Positions 1 through 11,200 of a DNA stretch of 64,000 bases are shown in pieces. Location of the stretch: positions 12,827,744-12,891,743 of the forward strand of contig JAXIVH010000010.1 in assembly GCA_036785325.1 (NCBI GenBank), read 5' to 3'. The first letter of the stretch is position 1, and the number at the start of each line of letters is the position of its first letter. Both the position numbers and the translations under genes were made by a program. Below the pieces are notes generated by a model, which saw only the letters and a list, made by a program, of their open reading frames with translations, was not told the DNA's origin and ran no database searches. Origin of the DNA: Urophycis tenuis. Taxonomy: Eukaryota > Chordata > Actinopteri > Gadiformes > Phycidae.

Positions 1-180
1 GTTCATTCATAAACTACGTGCTCTTTTGCCAGTTGACTTTGTATGAAGGATTTGTATTCCTATCCCTATAGTTTGCTTGCTTGTGAGTATTGGAACGCTA
101 CAATATTAATCCAATCATTTTTTTGGAGTTTGAAGTTAAAGTTGGAATCAGTAAATACCGTATATCTGTATTAATCACGC

Positions 181-264
181 GGACGCAGACACACAGGGCA
201 GACGACTGGGATAAGACACCACGGACGCAGACACACAGGGCAGACGACTGGGATAAGACACACG
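181..264 (+). repeat. 42-bp direct duplication
   Basis: 181-222 and 223-264 share ggacgcagacacacagggca and the following 19 bases exactly. They differ only in the last three positions. Confidence 0.9.
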
Positions 265-444
265 GACAGACAGTGTGACAGACGCCTGCAGGACTCGAGC
301 CTGCTCAGGCAGGCACAGACCGTCCGCCTCCCGACATGAGACACATTCCTCAGCGGCAGAGTATGCAACCTGTGCTGCTCCAAAGCAGACACCGGCAAGA
401 GTATCAGCACACACTGTGTGTTTAAATACGTATGGCGCGGTAAG

Positions 445-447
<3 letters not shown>

Positions 448-481
<34 letters not shown>

Positions 482-614
482 CACATGACATGTTACATGT
501 ATGCAACAGGTGATTGCAGGGTCATGGCGCTCAACACGCGTGTTATGAGCAGCTATGCAGACATGCACATTGCGTACGCACGCGCGTCGCACACACACAC
601 ACACGCACGCATGA

Positions 615-662
<48 letters not shown>

Positions 663-663
663 T
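448..663 (+). repeat. (CA)n compound microsatellite
   Basis: CA runs at 448-479 and 589-663 are separated by unique sequence containing a short non-repetitive piece. Confidence 0.95.
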
Positions 664-1338
664 TCACCAAAGACCAAAGCTATGAATACAATGTTCCTGT
701 TCTTCAAAACAAATTCAAACTACCACATCAAACAGTCAGTGGAATTAGCAGCATCCCATTAAAAACCGATAACAAAAAAACTAAACAAATGACGAACGAC
801 AAAATATTCTGAATAGACTAAACATTGTTGAGTTCAAACAGCCAAACTCCAGCATCCTGTTTGCCTTGAGCTGCTCTCAGTGGAATGCTTTGAGTAGCGC
901 TGGCCGTAATGAGCTGACAAAATCATGGTACGCTAGGTCAGGTCAAAGTATCTGGAAGCTTCTCTGGGCCTGCGATGGCGGTGACGTGCCTGGTGGTCTC
1001 AAGACATAAAGGCACTGGACCTGAGGTCAGAAAAGATCTCTCCTCACCCAAGATCGGATATGTATTTCATAAGACGACATCGCTCTTGGCTCTTGCACTA
1101 ATGCGCTACAACAATCTACTAACACCACATCACTGCTCTGATCACTATAACCACGCGATACTACCAATGTTACAGCTTGCCGATGGATGGACGTTTGTGA
1201 AAAGGTACATCACTGTGGAGCTCTATTAAAGGTGTTAAGCGTGGTTAAATAACAATATAAGGTGAAATATGTCCACTGTTCAAGATTACATCCCAGGCAT
1301 ACAGCATCGCTTCCCTGTCTATGGAAACCATCTATGTG

Positions 1339-1421
1339 CATGCATGTGTGTATGTGTGTGTCTGTGCATGTGTGTGTGTCTGTGTGTATGAATGTATGTG
1401 CCAAACGTGTGTGTGTGTGTG
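1339..1421 (+). repeat. Imperfect (TG)n microsatellite
   Basis: TG units interrupted by CA, TC and AA steps over about 80 bp. Confidence 0.85.
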
Positions 1422-1659
1422 AATGAATGTTATGATGTCCCCTTACCGATTGATCGGTAAGGAAAAGCAAACACTTCTGCAACATGCAGGAAGACCATCT
1501 GTGACAGAGCAAACAGGCGCTGTGTACTCACAAAGCAGTTCAACAGCCCAGAGCTCCGCACCTGCCCTCCCCTGACGCGTGCCCCATGTTGGGGGGCAAA
1601 CAGCTCTACGTGCAACATCACCAGCCACCGCCTTATCCTGACATCAACATGTCACAATA

Positions 1660-1832
1660 ATCCACCATTGAGTCATTTGGCATGGCGCTTTTATCTGAAG
1701 CGACTTACAGTCATTTAGTAGGTCTGTCCTTAAACAGCAGGTAGGGGTTAGGGCTTCTGGCTCAAGGATGCCCACAGATGTAGGCAGGGAGGAAACCCAG
1801 TACCTTTTGGCTGGGAGTCAACAACCCTAACC
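1660..1832 (-). mobile_element. tRNA-derived SINE, near full length
   Basis: In reverse orientation it shows the teleost 3' tail (catttggcatggcgctttta then gaagcgacttacagtcat) and the body word ctcaaggatgccc. It ends in the tRNA-like head (cttttggctgggagtcaac). The same words recur in several other copies in this window. A C-run of about 15 bases follows. Confidence 0.7.
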
Positions 1833-2521
1833 CCCCCCCCCCCCACTGTCCTCCTGATCCCCTCACGTAACAGCTTCAAATGGTCTAAACCTAAACCAAG
1901 GGAATGCCAACACGTTCTCCATATTATGTTCGGAGCTCACGGTAGAACAACACTGCACTGCCACTCATCCGCATGTCGCAGCGTTAAAGACTGCATTTAT
2001 CATCGTTTACGCACACCAGTGGCAACAGCCCGGGGTGAAACTTTCCACGCACCTGGGCCGTTGATCCCACGGCACAAAGGGAAACCGCAAACACGTGTTC
2101 TCTCTCATGAGGTTTCCTGGGCGGCGTGAACCCCGCCATTAAGTCCTCATCTGCCTCATTTCTTTGATTTTTTTTTTCCTCCATCTTTTTTTCTCCCCCC
2201 TCCTTTCATTGTGCGTGAGATAACTCGCTGACAAAGTATTCGCGGGCGAGGAGCGTTCGTCCGGCAGCCAAGATGCTTGTTCTTCGTGTTCAGTTTAAAT
2301 GCCGCTGCATATGGATGACGATGTGCTAAGACCTGCAGAGTTCTCCTCCACAGCGCGCTTTCCGCCTTGTTATTGTCCCAGGGTGAAAGCAGCAGGGTGT
2401 GATAGGATAATGAGACGTCCAGGTGCTGTCCGTCGTTGTAATACACCGATCCGGCCACCAGAGGGAGACTGTCGCCAGCGCCAGGATGCCTATTTGTTTG
2501 TTTATGTTAGAGGTAGAGAAG

Positions 2522-2523
<2 letters not shown>

Positions 2524-2571
<48 letters not shown>
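2524..2571 (+). repeat. (GT)n microsatellite
   Basis: An uninterrupted GT run of about 46 bp. It is followed from about 2664 to 2880 by degenerate CAGA/GACA-rich sequence. Confidence 0.95.
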
Positions 2572-2574
<3 letters not shown>

Positions 2575-3067
2575 CGTGTGGAGGGGTGACCTTATTCGAT
2601 TTCAGATGAATGAATTACATGACTATAAGGAGATCATTACAAGAGTTACACAAATATAGCTATAAGCCCGCATGCTGGCAGGCAGGCAGACAGACAGACA
2701 GAGACGGACACAGAGACACAAACAACAGACGGACGAACAGAAAGACACTCTGGAGCAGCGGACAGATGGACAAACAGAGCGTCGGCGACAGAGACAAAGA
2801 CAGGGGCGAGCAGACGGGCCGACAGCCAGCCAAAAAAGACAACAACACAGACAGAAAAACCGACACGACACAGCAACCCTCAAACACACCAGTAAAGACC
2901 ACATCCCAGCCTCCGGTCTGTTTTCACATCGCCGCCATGGTTACAGTCACAGAAACTACCTGACCCTAACGGGGAGTTATCTCAGGTCTCACAAATAATA
3001 TACCTGCTCCCTAGACCCAGGGAGGTGACTCTCCCACCACTGGAATCCAGACACCGAGGATTGTGGT

Positions 3068-3411
3068 GGGGGGGGGGGGGGGGGACTGGTACACATTCAT
3101 GGTTAGCTACATATTTACTACCCAGAGAGGATCTATGAACCTCGTTAGGAGAGGAGAAGCGAGGAACCGGAGGGCAGAGGAAGTGTTCTCCTAACTGCGA
3201 ACACATGGCCAGGCCAGGCATGCGGTCGACCACTCGATACGAGCGGGAAATCTGGGGGATTTTTTTTTATCGTTCGCTTTGTTTTTTTCGGACGTTTTTT
3301 TTCGTGCGGTATTCAGAAATCAAGATGTGGGGGGGGGGGGGGGGGGGACGCAGTGCATACCTCGAACCACTGGACACAAGGCAGGATGTCCTGGGGGGGG
3401 GGGGGGGGGGG
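3068..3411 (+). repeat. Three poly-G runs
   Basis: G runs of 17 (3068-3084), 19 (3329-3347) and 19 (3393-3411) bases lie within 350 bp, separated by unique sequence. Confidence 0.95.
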
Positions 3412-3638
3412 TTTGTGTCAGGGTTTCTTTGTCATTTTTTCGTGTCATATTTGAAAGATCAGCGGGAGGAAGCGCTGCCTACACGATGGAAAATGTGTGA
3501 AAAATGCCGTCAATATCTCTGGGTTTACAAGCGTGGCAATTACCCTGTCCCAACTGCCAACTCGAGTGAACCCTTGAGCAAGGCACCAGGGGTGAGGGCT
3601 GTGTCGGTTCCCACCGAGATCAGCAGCTCGTTCGCACG

Positions 3639-3646
3639 TGTGTGTG

Positions 3647-3678
<32 letters not shown>

Positions 3679-3762
3679 TGCATGCGTGCCTGCGTGCCTG
3701 CGTGCGTGCGTGTGTAATGCGTGCGTGCATGCATGTGTGTGTGCATGTGTGTGTGTCAGGCT
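3639..3762 (+). repeat. (GT)n/(GTGC)n compound microsatellite
   Basis: A GT run passes into GTGC and GCCT tetramers and back to GT. Confidence 0.9.
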
Positions 3763-4400
3763 CGGTCCACCAGGTGTGAGGGGTGAGGGGGTATGGGTAA
3801 CCCTCACCTCACCTTTAGCCCGGCATGCTCTCCTCCAGAAGGTTTCAGTTATTTATTGTTGCTGAACAAGGGTCATCTTTTTGAAACAACAAAGGAAAGC
3901 ATTGAAAGGCACATTTGTTGCTTTTGGGACAAACAGCGTGAACAGGGAATCCCCTCGAGTAAAAGGCCAAGGGTTAAGTGTTGGGAGAGAATGACCTGAG
4001 AGGGACTTCACTTTCACCTCCTCATTACAAGCCACAGAAACAACCCTCAACCGCAGTGCTACGGTGTCCATTTTAAATACATGCACACCGGCCATTTATT
4101 TACCAGAACAGCCTTTCTGCAATATCATGCCCAAGATCAATCTTGTTCTTACAAGGAACAACTCCACTTTCAAACATAACTATTGCTGGTGCTAAAAGCA
4201 TAAGCACCCATATTTAGCATGTATGCTAAAAGATGGACGATGGCCCAATAAACTCACACACGTGCAAGGAATTAAACTCCAGTCGGGCACTCTCAGTGTA
4301 TATACACATGTTATGTGAAGAAATACACAAATATATTTCAAAGCTATATCAGATATGATCAATATTTACACAATCAAAGGCCAGGATGGAAATTTGGTTT

Positions 4401-4415
4401 GTCTGTGTGTGTGTG

Positions 4416-4463
<48 letters not shown>

Positions 4464-4472
4464 TGTGTGTGT

Positions 4473-4529
<57 letters not shown>

Positions 4530-4533
4530 TGTG

Positions 4534-4597
<64 letters not shown>

Positions 4598-4634
4598 CGT
4601 GCGTGTGTGTGCGTGTGTGTGTGTGCGTGTGTGT
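4401..4634 (+). repeat. Long (GT)n microsatellite
   Basis: About 234 bp of GT with a few single-base interruptions (C, A) and GTGC steps near the end. It is the longest dinucleotide tract in the window. GC-rich sequence follows to 4930. Confidence 0.95.
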
Positions 4635-5005
4635 CCTCATCCCTTCAGGAGAACAAGTCCAGGCAGTCCTCCCTCAGATGTTTCCCTCATAAAACGTTGG
4701 CTGGCGGGTCTCGGGTCGGGGCCAAGCGCTCTGCTGGCACCTGGGTGGAATGTGGGCCATCCCGACCGCGACCCGACCGCGGCCACGCCTTCAGCCGCGG
4801 CTGCGCCACAGCCGGGATCCACGACCGGGTCCCACGCCACGACCGCCGCGTCGACACCACGCACGGTGTGGCCGCCGCGACCCTGCCCCTCGACCGCACG
4901 GCGGTGAACACATCCACAGCCGCCTCACATCTACACATCTACAACCGCGAGCCACCAAGCAACCACATCAGAACCGTATCGGAACTACATCTCAAACAGA
5001 AGACA

Positions 5006-5007
<2 letters not shown>

Positions 5008-5036
<29 letters not shown>

Positions 5037-5296
5037 CATACACACACACAGAGGTTTCGAAACCCTGAATTTTGGAGTTTAGCTCAGGGTGAAAAAAAAA
5101 AAAAAATGAAAAAAATGGAGGAATGAATCAGCAGTTAAACTTGAGAAACGTTCTGCTGAAGGGTCGAGGAGACGAGACCAAGAGGCCTGCTGAAAGCCAG
5201 CATGTCAAACAGAGGAGGGAGGGGCCTTCGTAAACACGCTAGGCTCAAACACTTTTGACTGATGGAAGGAAAAATCACACACACACACACACGCAG

Positions 5297-5329
<33 letters not shown>
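5008..5329 (+). repeat. (CA)n microsatellites
   Basis: CA tracts lie at about 5008-5050 and 5275-5329. An A-run at 5091-5105 lies between them. Confidence 0.9.
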
Positions 5330-5439
5330 TGATGTCATTGTTTTTTTTTGAAGATGCACGAAGGATGTGAACCGATTTAAGGAGAGTCGACTCCAAAAGT
5401 CATCGATCATCATCACCACCAGTGACCCAACCGCGTTGA

Positions 5440-5600
5440 ACTCCGCCGTGCTGGTTAGGGTGCTCCGACTCCAAGCCGAAAGGTTCCGCGTTCGAACCCC
5501 CCCCGGTGTCACAATGCCCCTCTACCCGTAGGCCTCCCTTGAGCAAGAAGCCTTACCCCTACCTGCTCCTTAATGACATGCATCAAAAATATATACATAT
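5440..5600 (+). mobile_element. tRNA-derived SINE, head and body
   Basis: The forward tRNA-like head is ggttagggtgctccgactcc followed by B-box-like gcgttcgaacccc. The body has cttgagcaagaagccttacc and cctacctgctccttaatgac. It pairs in reverse with the copies at 1660, 22477 and 55560. It is not a functional tRNA, since no cloverleaf can be folded around the head. Confidence 0.65.
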
Positions 5601-6270
5601 ACATTCACTCTCAGTTGCTATGGAGACAAGCGTTGGCTAAAAAAAAAAAACGGTCTACCAGTCCTAACTGTTTGCGGGGCGGGGTGGGGGGGCGGAGGGG
5701 ACTCTGACATGGAGACGAAGGCCGATGACAACACGGGCCTCGCTTTGACGTCCGCCCCTCCGTTCTCACTTGCGGGATGGGGGGCGGTGCAGGGGCAGGG
5801 GGGTGGGGGGCGACTGGGACGAAGGGGCTTGAGCCGAGGCGATGAGCCGAGGGGATTAGCTTCCGTAGCGCGACCGGAGACCAAGGCAGGAGCAGGACGA
5901 GACGCCTCTGTGAGAGGGCGTCCGGGGGGGAAGAAAGGGGGGGGGGGGGGGAGAGTGACGCGTTGAAGCTGATGGTAAACAAAACTGACATCTCCTGAAT
6001 GAGCCCTTGACCCTTCCCTCCAAACTGTCACATCCGCTCCTCAGACGCCGCGCCCTCGTTTGTAAACAGACAGTCACCCCAGGGGACCCTGTCATGGATA
6101 TATTTATCTATATTTACCAGTGAGTTGTTGTTTTAAAAAGCTTTGTTTTTTTAGATAGATATGGAAAAAAGTGGGAGGGGTGGTAGAAGGAGGGCATGAG
6201 AAGTCCTGCTGTGACCTGGATCCAGCACCTCTTCCAGCTCTTCCAACTCTAGGTCTACCGGTGGCTCGCA

Positions 6271-6275
<5 letters not shown>

Positions 6276-6360
<85 letters not shown>
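6276..6360 (+). repeat. (CT)n microsatellite
   Basis: An uninterrupted CT run of 85 bp, a homopyrimidine tract able to form triplex DNA. Confidence 0.97.
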
Positions 6361-6362
<2 letters not shown>

Positions 6363-7983
6363 GAGTCGTTGAAGTATACTGAATAAAGGAGGCAGCCATG
6401 AAAAGGAGTAAAGGAGGAAGTAAAGGAGGCAGCCATGCTTTCGCGTTTTTTATTCTGACGGAATCAATAACCCGTGCTATAATTGAAACAGCTGCCAAAT
6501 AGCAGACAACTCGATTACTCTCGGCACATTCGCCAATATACACTTCGTATTTCCTTTCCTTCCTCTTTTCTCCATTACTACAGATAATTAATGAATAGCA
6601 AAGCTGTAAGAACAATAAACTCAAAACGGATTGTGTGCCCAGATTCACGCTTTAATCGTTCTAAGGGCTAATGAATTAAGTACATCCACGTATCATTCCA
6701 GTCCAGCTCGTCTCACCCACCTAGGAGCCTTCCCGTCACTGTTTTAAGTTGTTATAATTACCTTAAGTTCTGTAATCATGGAGCTTTGCTGCTCGGCCAG
6801 GCAGGGGGGGATGAGGCAGAAGTTCCACTGATATGTTCAGACATGTATTTACATTAGGTGCTGCAGCTTTCGGGGCCTCTGAGGGCTGGGAGGTGCCCTT
6901 TAAGGATGACTACACCTTGCTGGTGGCTGGAGCACCTATCTTCCTCTCCCTCTATTCTTCTCTGATTCACAGCTCATTTGTCTGGAGTGGATGATTAATT
7001 TGACAGTCCAAAAAAAAAACACTCTTCAAGAAATCCCCTTTCCAAGAAATGTCCAATGGTCTCGTTCTAACCACGCCCAGGTAACCCCGGGTTTAAATAT
7101 AGCTATTAATCTGTGTTGTGCCTCGATGTTATTATTAAAGAAAGCAATGGAAGACGTCTCTGCGTTTTCTTTCATCGGCTCCGCAGACTCCCGGTGCACA
7201 GCGCACCTCCTCACCGCAATGATGTCATTTGTTTTCAAAGGGTCTGAGCCCACAGCCTGCAGCCTACCTGTGTGCATCACTCACAAGATGGCTCCGCGGT
7301 GCTCATTAATGAATGACTGAATGATCTGCAAAAAATAATAGAACATAGATAACGGGTACTCCATTCTGGCTTAATCATTTCTAGGTATTTTCCAGGCGGT
7401 GTGGGAGGCTGATGCTATATGATGTTTAGAGCGTAGCTGCTTTTTGGAAGAAGGGTGGGAATCTTTTGGCGTCTTCTACCGGCAAAAAGACGTCTCGCTT
7501 GCACAGCGGCGCGTCGATAACTCCGAGGCTCCAACTTTACGAGTGTTTTCATTTGTTTCAGAGAAGCGCGACGCTTCCTGCACCGATGGTACAGGGACGC
7601 ATGAGTCAGAACAAAGCGAGAACGTCTGGACGTCCTGCAAACAGACGATGGGAAACTCCAGACCCAGGGCTGGCACGTTGTTGGTACACCCCCACAACGA
7701 CGACAACAACAACAACAATAAGCGCCAGGGACCGCATGCAAGGCGTTGCACGCAAGGCCGACTCTTTGGACAAACATTTATACCTTCCTTGTGTGGCGGA
7801 TGTTTAAAGTAGACGCCAGTTTCTCAGTTTTGCATTCTTTTCACGTCCTTATAGGGAGAAGAGAATGAGAATAAGAGATGGCCGTACATGGCTAGTGTTG
7901 GCTAGTGTGTGTTGGAGGGTTTGTAGAACTCCTGGGAAAGGCCTTGGATACTAAAATAATGCATTTTATTTAGCTCGTAGAGA

Positions 7984-7995
7984 GTGTGTGCGTGT

Positions 7996-8031
<36 letters not shown>
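7984..8031 (+). repeat. (GT)n microsatellite
   Basis: A GT run with a GC and a TA interruption near its start. Confidence 0.95.
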
Positions 8032-8035
<4 letters not shown>

Positions 8036-9449
8036 TCAATTCAAATGGAGGAAGAGTTAAACCTCAGACTATTCAAATCATTGGGTCATTCCAGCAAAGG
8101 TCAGCCAGGTCAACTCCTCACCCTCTTAATCCGGAGAAATGAGAGCTAATTCTAAAAGCATGTGTTTAAGCATCCAAAGGCTCTGGCACCATCGCTGCTC
8201 GAGGGCGTTCTCCTGGGACCACGCTAGAGAAAGGGAGTCGTTTGCAGAAGCTTTATTCCACTGTTCCCTGGCCGAGTGGTCTTGATTGGTCTTTCGACCG
8301 GAGGCCTTTCACACATTTTGGCTTTGCAAAAACGACCAACCGTTTCTAAATCATGAGAAAAGGAGTAATGCCGTTCAATAAGAGCTACACTCGCTGTCTA
8401 TAAAGAGCTGTGCTGCGCTGGACTCACTATCATATTACATGGAAAGGACTGAACGTACCAAGTCTTGTTTTGTAAACAGAGTACAGCTGTATTACTAAAC
8501 CACAGCATGAGGCAAGCAATGGTGAGGCCCCCCGGCAAAGAGCCCTGGGGTGCACCACCTTGGCCCTACTAAACAGAGAACATTTCCAGACTTTGCCAGA
8601 CTTGTTCAGAACTGAATTTTGGAAAGGAAGGACTGGGATGAGAAGAGGAAATTATGTGGCTTTTAATGTTCAGTGCAACTTCATAAAACCCCCATAATTC
8701 ACCGTAAACAAAGACATTGTTTGTATTAGAAGAAAGAGCCGTGCAAGACAGAACAATTCAAGCATGCAAAGGAAGTGATTTAGGCAAAGCTTGCATCTTC
8801 ATGACCCACAATAGGAGCCACCCAATGGCCCAGACCAAAACATTTCTTGGTGGAGGATGCAGACCCTGGGCAAACAATGTTGAACATGGGCCATTGAAAG
8901 AGCGGAGCGGTGATTGATCCCACAAATTTCCAACACGTTGTTATTTCACATAGCAACAAAGCAAGATTGTTTCTCCAAAAATGGAGAACAAGGCCAACGG
9001 GACCACCCTACACTCCATCCAAGAATGCCGTTTTGCATTTTTGAAAGAAGAAATGTACATACAGGACAAATCTCAAATTCTCCTCAAATTGAGCAATAAA
9101 ACACAGGAGGACGTGATTGACAGGGTGATTCAGGGTCAGCTATTCTTTCTGAAACACTAGACATGTCTTGGCAAGCTCCCAACATTTCTACACCTCCTAT
9201 TTTATTCCATCCATCCAGATTTACATTATTCCATTGGAACAAAAGCAACCCCCCCTTTCCGCCCCCCCCCCACAATAAAAGAATTCCAATCATGTTGATT
9301 CATGCCGGACATTAAGTACTGCGTGTGAAAGGGGACTGGCAGACAGGCTGGGTTCCCTCGCCACTTCTAGTTTAAGGGTGGGGGGGGGGGGCTCTGGTTT
9401 TGCGTGGTCAGTGAAGGAGAGGAGGAGGGGAACGCATGTGTGTGTGTGT

Positions 9450-9472
9450 GGGGGGGGGGGGGGGGGGGGGGG
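9450..9472 (+). repeat. Poly-G run
   Basis: 23 G residues directly after a short GT run. Smaller G or C runs lie nearby at about 9264 and 9380. Confidence 0.95.
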
Positions 9473-11166
9473 CGTGGGCTCCTAGCTACAGGCTCCTGGA
9501 AACAACTGCCGATGACTCAGGGTTCCTGGGATCCACAAAGCACATTTGTTTAGTGTTTTTGCTTCTTCAAGTGGGCCGTGGGGAGCCTTTAGTTTTCGTT
9601 CCACCTGACAATGTTTTTGTAATCAAGTGATGTTAAGTTCATGCACAGTTGTTGACAAGCGAGGTGAATGACCTCAGGGACATAGAAGCCTAAAAATAAC
9701 TAACTATGAATGAAGAATCAAACTAAAATATGGCAATTAGTCTGAAAGTGCAATACAACTATCCAAGAAATCAAACATATACTTCTTATTATCTCTTATC
9801 CATAAAGATTGGCATTAAGCATATGACAATGTAAATGTATATTCATTTCTACTTATTCATGAGGGAATGCAATCTATATTTATTTCTACAGAGAGAAATT
9901 AGTGACATGTCCTATTAAAGGGTGCAGGGATGAAGGCAGGAGGTAGGAATCACAGAGTAATTGATAAAGCATGACCAGAACATCTGGTGGAGGACGGGGG
10001 TGTTTTGGGAAGAAAGAAAAAAAAAAAGAAATCTGAAGAATTGCTGACAGATCTCCTGGCAATTTGATTATTATGGGTCATAATCCTTTGTACACATGCA
10101 CAGGAAGTGGCCCATGATGGACGCTAGTCGTTGACTTGATTTTGTCTAGAGTTTAACCATCCTTTTGGTATATGGTTAACCTCAAATATTCCAAAACAAA
10201 ACCAATATTGAACTAATACAATGAGCATTTAAGTTGCGGTTGAAACAGCGGTAGAAAGTGCAGGCATCTTCCCTTTTGTCCGACATACTGATGTTGGCTT
10301 GGGGCACACGTTAAAGTGCAGGTTGTGGTCATGTCAATACTGACCACATAGCGCAGACATCCCAGGAAATATGACCATATGTCCTGCAAACTACAAGCCA
10401 CAGCGTCTGGCCTCTCGCTTGGCTCGGGCAGCTACAGGATATTGTATCGAGCAATCTTATCCTTGATATCAGAAAAAAAAAAACACAAAAAAAACCCTGA
10501 GGGGGTATTCCAAGAGGGTTGTCGGTTGAATTTCGGTTTAATTCTACTGCTTGACTGTGTGTGCCTTGCGCGCAGACACCGGACGAATGGCTTGCTGTGA
10601 CTATAGGCTTGTGTGTGACGTATCTTTAACGGGCTGTTCAGATTCAGACATAAACGGAGTGGGAGAGGAACGGAGGAAGCTCGGAGGAAGCTCTTAAACA
10701 TCTCATGTAAACGCAGCGCTGGGTTTCCCAGGTGTCCCTGCTATCGTCTGTATCTCTTCCTCCATCTCAGGTTTATGTGCATGGCAGTCCCGCGTGCTAA
10801 CGCTAGCCCAAAGGGGGTGTGGCGGCGGCCTAATGAACTGAGCAGAGGACATCCATGTCGAGGGGGAGAGAAAACAATGATTTGCCATATCTCTGGAGGC
10901 CTTTATAGTGCTAGTGTTGGTCAACCTGACGTGGTTATCGGCAAAGATACTACAATAGTGTAGGAGAAAGATCTTGTCCTTGAACGCAGTTCATACTGAC
11001 TGATACACGTGGTGCGTATCTGCTGTTCTGCCGAGCTGAAGAAACATCAAACATCTCGCTATTGACTATTGGCCATCCGATCGGTCTCAGTTGACCGGCT
11101 GAAGACATAACTATTGTTGAGGGCAGAAGCATTCCACGCAGTCTGTGACTCTTCACTTCAGAAACT

Positions 11167-11199
<33 letters not shown>
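11167..11199 (+). repeat. (GT)n microsatellite
   Basis: An uninterrupted GT run of about 33 bp. Confidence 0.95.

Positions 11200-11200
<1 letters not shown>

Larger units (their letters stand above)
1..5640. other. Non-coding DNA, upstream part 1
   Basis: No gene is supported here. Apart from the listed microsatellites, poly-G runs and SINEs, the sequence is unique. 1850-2500 has mixed composition, and 4640-4930 is GC-rich (CpG-containing) but shows no convincing exon. Open frames here are products of CA/GT repeats. Confidence 0.7.

Noticed and set aside
275..685. Cys-Val or His-Thr repeat open frames over CA/GT tracts here and at 3445-3807, 4315-5068, 27331-27894, 30342-30801 and elsewhere
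   Set aside because: Dinucleotide repeats of CA/GT have no stop codons. These frames begin and end near the repeats and show no protein domain.
5455..5500. A tRNA gene, from the B-box-like gcgttcgaacccc
   Set aside because: No acceptor or anticodon stem can be drawn, and the flanks match the SINE body found in other copies.
6151..6648. 165-residue minus-strand frame with an Arg-Glu run, and Ser-Leu or Arg-Glu frames over GA/CT tracts
   Set aside because: They are products of (GA)n/(CT)n repeats, with no domain and no conserved flanks.
7444..7812. Overlapping open frames on both strands
   Set aside because: Mixed GC-rich sequence open in three frames by chance. The predicted proteins have no known motif, and one contains a poly-Asn run from an AAC repeat.
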